From NCBI RefSeq assembly GCF_905147045.1, contig NC_065888.1:12777001-12841000 (forward strand): DNA of 64,000 nucleotides, in the 5' to 3' direction. Source of the DNA: Nymphalis io (taxonomy: Eukaryota > Arthropoda > Insecta > Lepidoptera > Nymphalidae). The first letter of the stretch is position 1. Every line of letters begins with the position of its first letter. Shown piece by piece: positions 25,266-38,127 of this stretch. A program made the position numbers and the translations under genes. Under the pieces are notes generated by a model. The model searched no databases and was not told where the DNA came from. It saw only the letters and a list, made by a program, of their open reading frames with translations.

Positions 25266-26261
25266 ACACATTTTTTCGTTACAAACGTTGCGGTCATATT
25301 CGATCATGAAACTTAAAAATCTCGAGTCACTCAGAAGTGTACTTTAAAAAGGTTACTGTGCTTTCTGTATTATGATTATATATACGCAAAATTGAAAAAT
25401 AACATTAAAAATATTTACAATTTATCGACTGATAGGAAATAAGTTCTAAATATTAATTGGCTAATGCTATGTATTAAGAGCAGTGGGGATCATTTTTAAT
25501 TTGGGAGTTTCGTCCGAAAATTCATAATAATTCAATGAGATACCTAACGTAAATTTCACTAAAACCCAATGAAAGCAGAAACAGATTAATGCAATAAAGT
25601 CCTGATTTGTGTCACAGATAAATAAATAGCGAAAACATTATTTCCTATAAATTAACTTCGATTTGCGACCTCTTTCCTACTTTTCCGGTAACCCGACTCG
25701 GGAGCAATTCTCCCAAGTTTATGCTATTTACCGTCAACTGGATTAATGCTATCTCTGCGAACGGATCTGTTATTGTCAACCGTTAAAATCGAACTTTCTC
25801 GATCGTAAATTTAGCTTTAAAGATATTTAACTTTCATTAGGAAATAATAAATTGTACAAATAAAATTGTTTATACTAGTTTATTTTAGGTAATCATTTCA
25901 ATCATTGGTTAAGATGCGGGTTATATATTTATGTCTATAGTAATAAAAGAAGAGACTTTTTTTGTTATTATTACAAAAAAAATATAATTGTACGCATATA
26001 ATATCTACATACATACAACACATTTATTAAATAAGCCTCTGACTTCGAACCTTCATATGACACCTTCATAGTAAATAGTTACCCCAAGTTTAACTGACAC
26101 GATAGACTTGTCAATTGCAAATGAATCAAATGTGCCTGAAAAACCTACATAAATATAGCAAATTTTGATTAAGACAATTTTCCTAGATTGCCTACTTTGG
26201 TTAGGTATTACGTAAAACATCGTTGATTGTGTCGAGCAATTTTTAAAAATCTACATCTTTT

Positions 26262-26530
26262 TTTATAAAATTGGAAGGCGGACGGGCAATTGGGCCACCT
26301 AATGGTAAATGATTACCATCGCCCACATACATTAGCTCTGTAAGAAATATTAACCATTTCTTAAATCGTCAATGCGCCGCTATCGACTTTGGGAATAAAG
26401 ACGTTTTGTCTCTTGCGCCTGTAGTTACACTAATTAATTCCGGAACACAACAATACTAAGTATTGGTGTTTGGTGGTAGAATATATGATGAGTGGGTGGT
26501 ACCTACGCAAACGGGCTTACACAAAGCGCT
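26262..26530 (-). mobile_element. SINE family A, near full length
   Basis: The reverse-orientation landmarks gaaggcggacgggc, ggccacctaatggtaa and gagtgggtggtacctacgc are present. It has many substitutions compared with younger copies. Confidence 0.75.
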
Positions 26531-26559
26531 ATCAACATGTATGTCTTTATTAATTAAAG

Positions 26560-26600
26560 CAGATATGGCCAGAGCACGTGAATCTTAAATATGCATAGGC
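26560..26600 (+). mobile_element. SINE family B head fragment
   Basis: The stretch agatatggccagagcacgtg with aatctta corresponds to about 30 bases of the tRNA-like head, directly after the SINE A copy at 26262. Confidence 0.4.
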
Positions 26601-26875
26601 ATATTTTCTTGCAGTTACTTTTCTTTGATTTATTATCAGCATCATTTTAGGAAATTAGTACAAAAATACGATCACATAACACACATAAATATGTGTTTTT
26701 GCTAGTACCTACAAAATTATTTCTAAGTCTGTCGTGTGTGGGGTAAAAATGAACCTCAATTTAATTAAATTATGACATTGAGTTGAAGTTGAAGTTGATA
26801 GTCAACGACGCCGTTACATATAATCTGTAAGCCGGAGCACGATGACGTAGCTTACACAGAGTCTTCCTTACAACA

Positions 26876-26903
26876 GTAAAAAGATTATAAATTATCTTTT
26901 TAC
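26876..26903. repeat. fold-back, 10-bp arms, 8-nt loop
   Basis: gtaaaaagat pairs with atctttttac. It is short and may be chance. Confidence 0.6.
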
Positions 26904-28311
26904 GGTAATACACGAAACATTCTAAGTTTATTATTATTTATCACTATTAAAAGGCGAATAAATCTTTGTAGTAAACAACAGCCTATTATAACGAAACTAT
27001 ATAGTAAAAAGCCGCACAATTAACACCAGCTTTAGTAATGCTATCTTGGCCAATGTCCAAGAGAAGTAATAACTGACCATGGTATAGTGTATGCTATAAC
27101 TTAATGGTGAATACCTTGATTAATTTTATCAAATTATGTTTCAGAACTACACATTGCAAGTTGTATATGTATGTTTCCGGGTACATAAATAAAAATGTAC
27201 CATTTATAAAGCTATATCAATAGGTTCCTTGTTTTTGAAATCAAAGTTATTTTAGTGGTCCTTATAGTTCTATATATAACGCTTATCTTAGACTTTACTT
27301 TCAGCTAATTAGGTCAATTTTCACGCAAGATCTGACAACGGGTAACGATAAAGAAATTATTTTCTAGAATAAATAGCACAAATGTCAACATTCTTATCTA
27401 TATACTTAGCTATAATTTTAAAATATTACAAAATTATCGTCGATTTATAAATATATTTTAAGATAGTTTTTTCATTGTGTTAACAGTAGCTATTATAATT
27501 TTTATTTAAGGCTTTAATGTATTAATTAATTTAATAAATAAATAATACAATAGAAAAAAGTGTTCTGTTTATATTTATAAACATTTAGCTATTAATGTTG
27601 TCAAATTAAAATATAAAACCTTTTTAAAATCAAACTTGTAATTTGAATACTATATTGTATTTCCAGAAGCACCGAAACTGCTTAATATCATCAATCGATT
27701 GGGTTTAAAACTTTCTGTTTTTAAATTAATTTCTAAATTTTCTTGTACAAATACTGGCATAATAGATAAAGCTATATAAGAGCTTGTAAAAATGATTGAT
27801 TTATTATAAGCAACTGCTGTCATCATGCACGTCATCGTGTTAAAAGATATTGAAAAATACAGCCAGACGTTATTTTAATTACGAAATTATAATACAGTAT
27901 AAATATAATAGTAAAAGTATTAAAAATAGAAAAGTATAATGAAATAACGGATATCGTCATAAGGATAAGTTAAGTGGGACCCATGTGTGACACATGTGTT
28001 TTGAAAAAATAATTAACTACATACTTTCCTCTCTTTGACGTATAATGTGTTACATAGAAGACGAAGCCTTAGCAAAATCGCTCTTATGTAAAATACATTA
28101 AGAGCCACAATTTAACGATAACGTTTACATGTCCTCTATGAGAGCGTATCGTTATGACCCTTTAGGACTCTGACGGGTAACTTGATAATTAATGAAAACG
28201 TTTTATGCCTCGTCGGGGGCTTAGCAAAATTACGTGTAATTAGTTTCAGAACTTTAATTACTACGATAGGTTTATCGATATTTGATTATATTTTAATATT
28301 CACTTTCACTT

Positions 28312-28610
28312 AAGAGCCGAAATGACCTAGTGGTTAGAACGCGTAAATCCTAACCGATGAATGCGGGTTCAAAAGCAGGCAAGCACCACTGAATTTTCAT
28401 GTGCTTAATTTGTATTTAAAAATAATCTTGTGCGGTGAAGAAAAACATCGTGATGAAACCTACATGTAACTAATTTCACTGAAATTCAGCCACATGTGTA
28501 TCCACTACTCGTATGGGAGCAGCGGGTGCAATGAGCTCCAAACCCTTTCCTCAAAAGGGAAGGGAGGCCATAACCCAACTGTGGGACATTTACAGACTGT
28601 TACTTTACTT
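28312..28610 (+). mobile_element. SINE family B, full length
   Basis: gccgaaatgacctagtggtt, gcgggttcaaaagcagg, and the full body to cataacccaactgtgggaca with gactgttactttac. The B box is mutated. Confidence 0.85.
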
Positions 28611-28964
28611 TTTTATTCATTCACTCTGGCGATGATATAATTAAAATTTTTAAGGCAATTATGCTTTCTATTAATCTGCGAAGCATTTCGATGCAAGGTG
28701 ATAAAAAAGTTATATAATGACTTATTCTATTTTTATTTAATAAATCAAACAACTAAATTACACACATACAATAAATTTGTATTAAAAATATTAACCATTA
28801 TTATATTATATTTATATATTAAGTTTAAACTAAAAAAAATATAACAAAGGTATGTAGATAAGTATTCTACATATTGTGTATGAGACACACACACAAAAAG
28901 CGTGAAGCTAATCAATGAAATACTATAATGCCATGTAAAGCTCAACTGTTTTCGGTGATACAGA

Positions 28965-29190
28965 AATTATTGTTATCGGTCAGCGGCAGCGTAAAGCTGC
29001 ATAATTCATCAAGTGGCAATTCCGCCGGTCCGCAGCGACCAGCTGAATGCTGGAACGTCGGGCGAGCATTAAACATTCAACGTGCAGAGTTATTACGACT
29101 GTAATTATGCCCATTTCACAATCCTACTTTTAGCTACATCTGTGACGTCCGTGCTATTTCACGTGACAACAAATTTCATACTATGATTAG
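28965..29190. promoter_or_regulatory. GC-richer unique block, possible conserved regulatory element
   Basis: ggtcagcggcagcgtaaagc, ccgccggtccgcagcgacca and gtcgggcgagcattaaacat stand out against the AT-rich flanks. No frame is convincingly coding and no repeat family was recognised. Function is inferred only from composition. Confidence 0.2.
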
Positions 29191-29440
29191 ATTATAAACA
29201 ATTATTCCGTTGAAAGAACGATACTGAACATGTTTTTTTTTAATATTGTCTTTTTCTCTTGAGCCTTTTGTGCACCAATAGGACTTTTACGAACTGTTAC
29301 TTATTCTTCGTTGTCTTCTTTGTGTTGTACAGTTTATAGTCAGGACGCTCAAATCAATACCAATGCCATTGAAATTGCAAACATTTAAAAATTTAATAAA
29401 AATAATCGTAATAATTTAGTAATTACAGTGTAATTACCAA

Positions 29441-29585
29441 TATAGTGTAATTACAGGCACAAGGGACATAAAATCTTAGTTCCCAAGGTTGGTGGCGCAT
29501 TGGCTGTATAAGCGATGTTTGACATTTCTTACAATGCCAATGTCTAAGGGCGTTTGGTGACCACTTCCCATCAGGTGGCAAGTGA
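29441..29585 (+). mobile_element. SINE family A, 5'- and 3'-truncated
   Basis: It begins at gtgtaattacaggcacaagg and runs to ccatcaggtggcaag. The head and the polypyrimidine tail box are missing. Confidence 0.75.
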
Positions 29586-30519
29586 ATTTAACAAAAATTT
29601 TTTTTCTTTCACTTCATTCACTTCATTCCGTGATGTGAGAAACGTCTGACGATACAAACTTTCAAATTTATACTATTAGAAAGATCAAATCATGTGTTTG
29701 TTAAAATTGATATTTTAATGTTATCATTAATTAATTTAGGTAAGAAGGTAAGTAAAGTTGGTACACCACAACAATGTTGGAACATTATTTCGTTCAAAAC
29801 ATAATTAATATTTGTAATACGATACTCAATATAACGTTTATTGCGTACCACAGTACGAATATATTCCTGCGGGGTGATAGATGGCCGAGATCGCTTGGAA
29901 CGAAAACACTACATTTGTTTCAAATATTTGTGTGCTTCTATTATGCAACTATTATGTTTGTTTGTCTGAATGGCTTTGAAAAAGCCAGTCTGGATAAAAA
30001 AAATCATTTGACAGCTAATAACGCTGTGCTTGTATCTATAGACGGTTATAATAGTTCTTGATCAATTAGACCAAAGACAATAACCTTCATGCTTTCTATT
30101 TAAAAAAAAACTTTTTGTTTAATGTACTTACAAATTACATTAAACTTGGACGACATCTGTATTAAGGCTAAAAATGTCTGGTATCTCTCCTTTTAATACG
30201 TACAGTTCCAAACGTACAAAAACAAGAAGTAAAAATAAACTTATAATAGCAAGACTCCGACTTCTCAAAGTTAATTCATCTCGGGGCTCAGTTCAGTGAG
30301 TAATTGTATAAGAAAATACGATATATATATAGTTCATATCAGAATATAATTTATGGAAAAATAATTCATCTATGGATAAGATTATATTATTATTATTTAT
30401 AGTTCATAACTCATATATGCATCTAAACTAACCGAACAGGTTAAACGCTTACTTATTCTCATTAGAAACCACATTCCATACCGTTATGTAGCTTAGTTGG
30501 TTGGTAACAGCCTGTGTAT

Positions 30520-31172
30520 GTTTTTTTTTTTATATTTGCCGAGAGGGCAAATTACTCTACTCCACCTGATGGTAAGAGGTAGTTGAGTCCAAACGCGACG
30601 ACGGCCAGTACAGACGGGAAGAATATTCTGCACTAGCCGCCTTCGCCTTGCCGGCCCGCAAGATGCCTTTTCACGCCTCGTTTGAAGGAACCGGGGTTGT
30701 AAGAGGAGGGGAACACGTGAGCTGGTAAGGAATTCCATTTTTTGGAAGTGCGACAAAAAAAGGAATTGCCAAATTTCTTTGTGCGCGATGGAATTGATGT
30801 CACAGTTAGGCGGTGACATCGAGAGCCAGCTCGCGTAGATTTATAAAGGAAGAGGGAAGCAGGAATTAAAGAGAATAATTCCTCAGAGCACTCGCCATGA
30901 TACAGTCGATAGAAAGCGCTCAGCGCTGCTATCTCTCGACGCAATTGTAAAGGTTTAAGGGTGTTTGTGACCTTTACGTCGCCAATAATACGGACCGCAC
31001 GTCGCTGCAACTGATCCAAGGCCTCCAGAAGTTACTTAGCGAAGCCATCCCAAAGGTGCGAGCAATATTCCACGCAAGACCGTACCTGTGTTTTGTACAA
31101 CAGGCACAGTTGTTGTGGCGTGAAAAAACGCCGCAACTTGTTCAGAACTCCGAGTTTCCGTGAAGCTGTTTT
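30520..31172 (-). mobile_element. CR1/Jockey-like LINE, 3' end of the reverse transcriptase ORF
   Basis: The minus strand translates as MDQLQRRAVRIIGDVKVTN, LRREIAALSAFYRLYHGECS, KKWNSLPAHVFPSSYN. This is the familiar C-terminal region of lepidopteran non-LTR reverse transcriptases. Frame fragments continue upstream to about 31172 (LRRFFTPQQLCLLYKTQVRS, SCVEYCSHLWDG) with an in-frame stop, so the copy is inactive. It ends in a 3' UTR and poly(A) (T run near 30521-30532 on the plus strand). A family B SINE follows directly at 31182. Confidence 0.8.
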
Positions 31173-31181
31173 TAATAATAA

Positions 31182-31458
31182 TAATGTCCCATTGCTAGGC
31201 TAAGGCCTCCTGAGGAGAAGGATTTGGAGCTTATTCTACCACGCTACTCTAATGCGAGTTGGTGGAATACACATGTGGCAGAATTTCAGTGAAATTAGAC
31301 ACATGCAGGTTTCCTCACGATGTTTTTCTTCAAAATAAAGCACGAGATGAATTATGATCACAAATTAAGCACATGAAAATTCAGTGGTACATGCCCGGGC
31401 TAAGACTACGATCATCGGTTAAGATTCACGCGTTCTTACCACTGGGCCATCTCAGCTT
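31182..31458 (-). mobile_element. SINE family B abutting a LINE
   Basis: It starts with a taa repeat and tgtcccattgctaggctaag, and ends ttaccactgggccatctcag. It joins the LINE remnant at its 31172 end, so it either interrupted that element or marks its truncation point. Confidence 0.8.
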
Positions 31459-32236
31459 TGTTATGTAGTACTGTCATATTTAATTGACAAAACTACGATT
31501 GATTTATTGATAATTTATTAATAAAATATATAAGAGTAGTTAAACGATATTTATATTGACTAGGGTGGACGTTATAGTCAATATTGCAGTCGACGACGTT
31601 ATCTAAACCACATTTTTTGAAGTTTAGTCCGGCTCTCGGTCAAGGAAATGTGAATCTTTGTAGAACATAGTAAGTTTCTATTTTTGATAGTTGTATCCAG
31701 ACTTGGGCAAATCTGATTAACGATGAATGATTAAAATATGTAATCAGCAATCACGATTACATTATAACGAAAGTAATCAAAAAAGTAAAGTGAGTAAGTA
31801 GTCAAGTCCTATATGTGACTCAGAGCATCCCCGCAAGAAATCTTCAGAATCAATCAAAGTTAATCTGTATTCGTGATTGATAGTTACACGTTATAATTGA
31901 AATCATTAATGTGATTTCATTTCATTTTGCCAAAGTTTGGTTGCTTAAGTGCTGGCCCATCTGGGTGGATATGCCCCACCAACCTATAACTATTGTATAA
32001 ACCATAAAATACGTGACAAAACAAAAGATGATTTGAAATATAAGTGATGAAGAGCCAGTTGAATTACATGCACAAGAGACACCATATTAGATACATGGTA
32101 AATTAAATTTAAATTATTATTTAAAATTAAATTTTATATTCCAAAGGCAATGGGTAAAGTCATCTCATATTAACAATATAATATCTATAAATTACGTCTT
32201 AACGTAAACGTTCACACGTTTAAGCTTTAATCCTGC

Positions 32237-32292
32237 AAACGCTGATTTTATAAACCAGGACTAAGAAGTCATGGTTTATAAACTCAGCGTTT
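32237..32292. repeat. fold-back, 21-bp arms with one mismatch, 14-nt loop
   Basis: Arm 32237-32257 (aaacgctgattttataaacc a) pairs with 32272-32292 with one mismatch. Confidence 0.9.
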
Positions 32293-32355
32293 TATTATAA
32301 ACGAGATTATTAAAAGTAGTATTCTAATAAGAGTAATACTCTAATAAAATGTGTA

Positions 32356-32406
32356 AAAATGTGTCAAAAAGAATACACTATTGTGTATTCTTATCCAACA
32401 CATTTT
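32356..32406. repeat. nested fold-back
   Basis: The inner perfect 10-bp arms 32369-32378 and 32383-32392 (aagaatacac) have the 4-nt loop tatt. The outer 9-bp arms aaaatgtgt and acacatttt are at 32356-32364 and 32398-32406. Confidence 0.9.
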
Positions 32407-32660
32407 AACTACAATCGAAATATTGCTATATATATAAATATATTTAAATAAATGAAATTCAGACGTATTATGCTAACATTACACGTCAACGTTTTTAACG
32501 TTGCAATTTACTATTTTTATCCGACATCAAATTCATCCTCTTTTGAGTATTCGATGATTTTAATTGCATTCTTTTGTAATAGGTCTCGATGTCACCCCAT
32601 ATATATTTTGCATCCAAATCAATAAGGAAGTAGTTCGTTCATCAATAACCGATGAGAAAT

Positions 32661-32926
32661 CCCGCAACTTATATTGTTTATGAAGTGATTTCATTGAAAG
32701 CAGCGGCTTTATTGTTGAAAAGATTTGAAACATCTTCTTTAACTTAATATGTCTTTAGACTTTCTAACCTACGGATTTATTCCTAAATAGCTATAATTTC
32801 ATTACACAATAAAGTTAAGTACAAGGTATAATGCTGATTTTCGTCTCACTGCTTCACTGCGGATTTGTAAGAACAGTAAAAATTTAAATAATTAAGTATT
32901 CATAATCCTTTATTCAATAAAAACCA
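32661..32926. repeat. dispersed direct duplication, copy 1
   Basis: The ~265-bp block from cgcaacttatattgtttatg to ttcaataaaaacca recurs in the same orientation at 33595-33893 with a few dozen differences. No coding or terminal signature was recognised. Confidence 0.8.
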
Positions 32927-33594
32927 ATACACTTATTCATTGATTGCCAAACTGTAGTAGTCCACGGTTTCGGAAAAAAAAATACGCCGACCCGAGAAGA
33001 ACCTGCGAAAGAAACTTAGCAGTTTTTTTTTTCAGATTGTATGAGCGTTTACAAATATTCAATAGTTAACATATTCAACACGATCGTTATGAAACATGTG
33101 GAAGAGATATCATTAGCATCGATTACGAGATGAATAATAAATACGAACTAACCACGTATAAACACAGAAATACTTGCTCGGTTTTGAATCTGCAATCTTC
33201 GCTTAAGATTTATTAAGTCATCCCTTTTCGACATTTGAATCTTAAAATAATAACTATTGTTTTCATTTTAATAGAATAGAAACTGTTAGTTACATCGTTT
33301 GTTGCTATATGCAAATTTATTATTTGATATTTTAACCGTAACTTCGTACATTATTATTGCAATTAGCTTTGGTAACCAAAACTCGCTGCATTGATGGTTA
33401 TGTTTAATTTGGTACAAATTAGTAATTGACTAGTATTAGGTTTGTTTGATGAACTACATAACCACAACTACCGTGATATTATATTCTGAAAGAGTCAGCC
33501 CGATATATCCCAATGCAAAGGTCTGCATTCCTCATCCTTATAAGGTGTATTTCAATTTGACTCATAAATATAAATATAAATTATAAGTACGCAA

Positions 33595-33893
33595 CCCACA
33601 ACTTATACTGTTTATGAAGTCATTACATTGAAAGCAACGGCTTTGTCGATGAAAAGATTTAGTGATCCTAAATCTTTATTTATTCATTTTCTTCATCTTC
33701 TTTAACTTAATATGTCTTAAACTTTCTAAGCTACAGATTTATTCTTAAATTGCTAAGACAATTTCATCGCAAAATAAAGTTAAGTACAAGGTATAGAGCT
33801 TATTTTCGTCCCACAGCTTTACTGCGGATTTGTAAGAACAGTAAAAATAAATTAAATAATTCAGTATTTATAATCCTTTTTTCAATAAAAACC
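33595..33893. repeat. dispersed direct duplication, copy 2
   Basis: It matches 32661-32926 and has ~30 extra bases (from about 33660, tgatcctaaatctttattta). It ends at the same caataaaaacca word and is followed at once by a SINE B fragment. The ORF at 33750-33992 runs across this junction and is not credible. Confidence 0.8.
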
Positions 33894-33896
33894 AGA

Positions 33897-34040
33897 TATT
33901 TCTTCACCGTCGAACACGAGATAAATTATAAGCACATCAGCTTTTATTATAACTTGGCAGGGCTGTCACAGATTCGAAAACAATATCTTTGATTAAGATC
34001 AATGTTTTCCATCCACGGGGCCGTCTTAGCTATAAATGCT
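33897..34040 (-). mobile_element. SINE family B, 5' half
   Basis: cttcaccgtcgaacacgaga, taagcacatcag, cagattcgaaaac-like B box and gggccgtcttagct. It directly follows the second copy of the 33.6-kb duplication. Confidence 0.6.
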
Positions 34041-34399
34041 TTTTTTTTTCAAAATTAACTAATGATACGACACGAATATTTTAAGCCGGAACATACCCAT
34101 TTATACGCAAACATTTACAAGAAACAGTAACTCCGTCATTTATAACATTAATCCTTATGTTAAAGCTATATCTTAAACCGGTTGAATAATAAATAAGATG
34201 AGCCGGCGTTGGCGTATGCAGCGTATTAGCGAAACTTTCTCACGCTCCACTTCGAAGAACAGTGTTGCCATATGTTATAATTTAAAGTATACATAAAATA
34301 ATTTAAATTAATTTATGTCAAATAAGTAAAATTTTTTAATTAATTATGCATTTTGTTTTTAAAATAAAGTAAAAAAGATAAAACAATTCCTAAGAAACG

Positions 34400-34625
34400 T
34401 AGTCACACAGTCACACATAATACACGTACTGATTTCCACCCGCGATTGCGCCCGTGTTTGGCAGGGTGCCTATGTCCTTTTTTATACTCCTGACAACGTG
34501 CAGGCAACATTTCACGATCATCGGTTGAGTAGTTTGGACATATAATCTTAAGAAAAAAACAAACAAATAAACTCACTTTCTCATTTATGCTATTAGTAAG
34601 TAAAAGTAGTATAGTCTATGTAAAT
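34400..34625 (-). repeat. lepidopteran interspersed repeat fragment
   Basis: Reading the plus strand: cacccgcgattgcgcccgtg, gggtgcctatgtccttttt, actcctgacaacgtgcaggc, catttcacgatcatcggttg, and caaataaactcactttctca before ttatgctattagta. This is a recognisable ~200-bp repeat (from memory). Confidence 0.5.
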
Positions 34626-34649
34626 TCTAATTATGTTCAGTACAGTAAA

Positions 34650-34945
34650 CAGATTGTGAATGTCCCACTGCTGGGCTAAGGCCTCCTCTCCCTTTTTGAG
34701 GAGAAGGTTTGGAGCTTATTCCACCACGCTGCTCCAATGCGGGTTGGTGAAATACACATGTGGCAGAATTTCAGTGAAATTCGACACATGCAGGTTTCCT
34801 CACGATGTTTTCCTTCACCGACAAGCACGAGATGAATTATAATAACAAATTAAGCACATGAAAATTCAGTGGTGCTTGCCCGGGTTTGAACCCACGATCA
34901 TCGGTTAAGATTCACGCGTTCATACCCCTGGGCCATCTCGGCTTT
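34650..34945 (-). mobile_element. SINE family B, full-length young copy
   Basis: tgtcccactgctgggctaag, ctccaatgcgggttgg, gggtttgaacccacgatcat and ctgggccatctcggc. It is nearly identical to the copies at 3786 and 9568. Confidence 0.9.
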
Positions 34946-35431
34946 TTAATTATGTTCATTTTATGGTAAAGAAAGCCTTTATCATTATTTGAATTTTACG
35001 TTCATAGCAACCGTGCTATATTTAATTGTAATCGTATTTAATTTTAATATCAAAATTCCACATTTTCAACGCTACTTGAGGTACCTCATTCAACGTTAAT
35101 GTAAATTTCAAATACATGACTCTAATTAAAATATTTCATCAAAAGTTTATTCTTGAGGTATCCGTTGAGTATAAATACATAAATGAGACACGTTAAACGA
35201 TAAAATAGAAAAAAAAATGTATAAAAAATTAACATATTTTTACAAAAAAAAACCTATTTATTCTATTCTATTATCTTTTATAATTGTACTTGATATTCTG
35301 AAGGTAAATAAGAAACCAATTATATTTACTTATAAAGAGTAAGTAAGAAAGTCATCCTTTTTCTCATATAAACTTAACTAAAACACGAATATTATATGTA
35401 GCGTGTGTTGAGTACATGCAACACATATAAT

Positions 35432-35728
35432 ATTTTTTTTTTTTTATAGAATAGGAAGGTGGACGAGCATATGGGCCACCTGATGGTAAGTGGTCACCAA
35501 ACGCCCTTAGACATTGGCATTGTAAGAAATGTCAACCATCGCTTATAGCCAATGCGCCACCAACCTTGGGAACTAAGATTTTATGTCCCTTGTGCCTGTA
35601 ATTACACTGGCTCACTCACCCTTCAAACCGGAACGCAACAATATCAAGTATTGCTGTTTTGCGGTAGAATATCTGATGAGTGGGTGGTACCTACCCAGAC
35701 GAGCTTGCACAAAGCCCTACCACCAGTA
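35432..35728 (-). mobile_element. SINE family A, full-length young copy
   Basis: It starts with a T run (poly-A in reverse), then ataggaaggtggacgagcat, through to cagacgagcttgcacaaagc. It is close to the copies at 63418 and 56461, so it is recent. The 101-codon ORF at 35552-35857 is a by-product. Confidence 0.85.
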
Positions 35729-37484
35729 AAAATATATAGGATAATGCTTTTACAAGCACTTTTAAATAGTTATTTTACGAGTCTACGTGATATGACATCA
35801 ATGAAATGTAATATATCATTTAATCAACATGTGCGTTGTATCGAGAAGAATCGATAAGTAATTCAACAATTAATAAAGTTAAAAATAACAAATAAGATAA
35901 TTTTAAGCAAATATAATTTATCATTTGGCAGATCTAATTAGCGTAACTCTATGGTAGGCCTAGCGTGTACGCAGCGGCGATAATGAGAAGCAACATAATT
36001 ATTTGTATACTCCTTAGCTCTTTACACTCGACTGTGGGAAGTTTTGTGTTTTGTAAACATTATAACTCTTGATGTACATGTAGTGTTCCAGTGTAAGATA
36101 ATGTCGACCGTTATGATTTGTTTCCAAAAACTAAGACAATATCAAAGAGTGTAAACAAGATGAAGTTAACTTTTACAAAAAAAAAGTACATATTTTTCAA
36201 GAATAGCTTATATGAAGCGGTTTTATATAATCATCTTCGTAGGGTTTAGTGTAGCATTTAATCTTGAAACAACGCATTTGTTACAAATAAACTATTAATG
36301 TAATTTTGTTTTGTTTTTTAAATCAAATGCTTATTTTCAATCGACATATGGCAATGCATTCAATTTAAAAGAAGCCTTTTTATATAACACTACAAAATTG
36401 CAATACCAACGGTGTAGTTGGTATATTAAAGAGTTAGAAACAATGATTTTTTATTCTCTAATCCAGCATGAAGTATTCTTATAAAATTTCATTAAAATCG
36501 ATTCAGCGAAATAGCTGTGAAAATGTAACAAAAAGATTTTCTATCGCATTTATTTTAATAGTATGATGTGCATGCATCGTACAGAAATTGCTGAGTACGT
36601 GGAAGTTTTAACAAGTCCTCAGTAGGATAGCTTTCGCCACGTAGAATACCTTTAGTAAGTAATGCCGGTTTCTATATTTAAAGTAATTTACTTAAAGATT
36701 TAATACATTTACATTCTTATTAACAAAAAATAAAATAAATTCACCTTAAGTATTTCTATGTGGTAATTTGGCCATAGATAGGTCACTTTTAGCCGAGAAA
36801 TGTAAGAGAAACAAGCCTGTACACTCAATAATTAAACAAATGAAGGGCATTATCCGCGAAAACTTTATAAAGGAAAGGTGGAATCCATTAAAACTTTTCT
36901 TATAATTAAGTAAGATAAATAGAATCGACCTTAATCAGTACAAGTTTATCTTAATTTGAAACAAATAAAGTTTCGAAGTTGACGTATTTTAGTGTCGCTT
37001 CTAACGAACTCCGTGTTTGAAACACGAACGAACTTTAATATGATTTGTAAGCGTATGTTTCAAGTGCGCTTACGAAATGAGATTCCTCTAACCCTCTTAG
37101 TGAGACTTATCTAAGATTTACGACTAATGCTATCCTTATTATCTGTCTTCTATACTAGATCATTCTCGTTAAATATAGAAACAAGTTAAGCACAGAAAGA
37201 GAAGTTAAACGGTGACGGCAGTAAGTAATAATACGCGTACGCGCTCGTTTGAAAAACGTGACTTCAGATCGGAGCTAATCGCTACGTTTCATGGTCTTAA
37301 TTTCTTGGCTTGATATGAATAATGTGATGAAGAAAAAGGTGAAGCGTCTTTTTTTTAACGATATTCTACCACAAGTTAAAAATATCATATTTAATAATCA
37401 ATCAATTAATACATCAACCCGTATAGCAGTACAATGAAATAAGCTCCGTAACAGAAAATTATACCTTTTCCCAGCAATGAGATG

Positions 37485-37648
37485 TTTTTTTTAAATAAAG
37501 AATAGGTAGGCGGACGAGCATTTGGGCCACTTGATAAAAAGAGGTCACCAACGCCCATAGACATTGGCATTCCAAGAAATATTAACAATCGCTTACATCG
37601 CCAATGCGCCACCAACCTTGGTAACTAAGATTTTATGTCCTTTGCTAA
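37485..37648 (-). mobile_element. SINE family A, 3' half
   Basis: It has a T run, aggtaggcggacgagcat, ggtcaccaacgcccatagac and ccaccaaccttgg, then stops at tttatgtcctttgc. Confidence 0.75.
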
Positions 37649-38127
37649 TATAAGGTTTATGTGTTACTCAGTACTACTGTAGGACAAAGTCTCGTCGCCC
37701 ATATGTGGCTTAAGCCAGTGCTACTACCACTAACCGCACGCCCACGCTGGTTATGAATTTTTTTTTATTAACTTTTAATACTCCTGAAACTTTCTCACTT
37801 GTTATTTGGATCACATTTTGTAATAAATCGAGACTAAGATATATATTTTGTTACCAGTTTTTTTTTTTTTAATTTAATAGTGGTAGACCGAAATGTTATG
37901 CGAAACATATAATACTGAAGAGTCTTTAATCAAATTAGTAATTTATCGTGAACATGGAGTTAAAATAAACAAATAATATAACTCATAATTTAGTTTGATG
38001 ACGTCAATCTGCCACAAGATATTAGTTTATAAGTGAATGTATTATATATAGGAAAGTGTAAGTGATATGTATACATGTATTTTTTACAGTAACAATAAAT
38101 AGACATATTTTTTACCGGTAGTATGTC

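Larger units (their letters stand above)
25266..28311. other. intronic, apart from the SINE copies listed
   Basis: The block 25650-25800 is slightly GC-richer without coding signal. The remainder is AT-rich unique sequence. Confidence 0.5.

Noticed and set aside
30493..30819. 108-codon minus ORF
   Set aside because: It is a second frame across the LINE 3' end and UTR. The reverse transcriptase-like frame is 31019-30633.
35552..35857. ORFs inside SINE A copies (also at 63394-63591, 61076-60885 and 37615-37406)
   Set aside because: They recur because the SINE sequence recurs. The element is non-coding.
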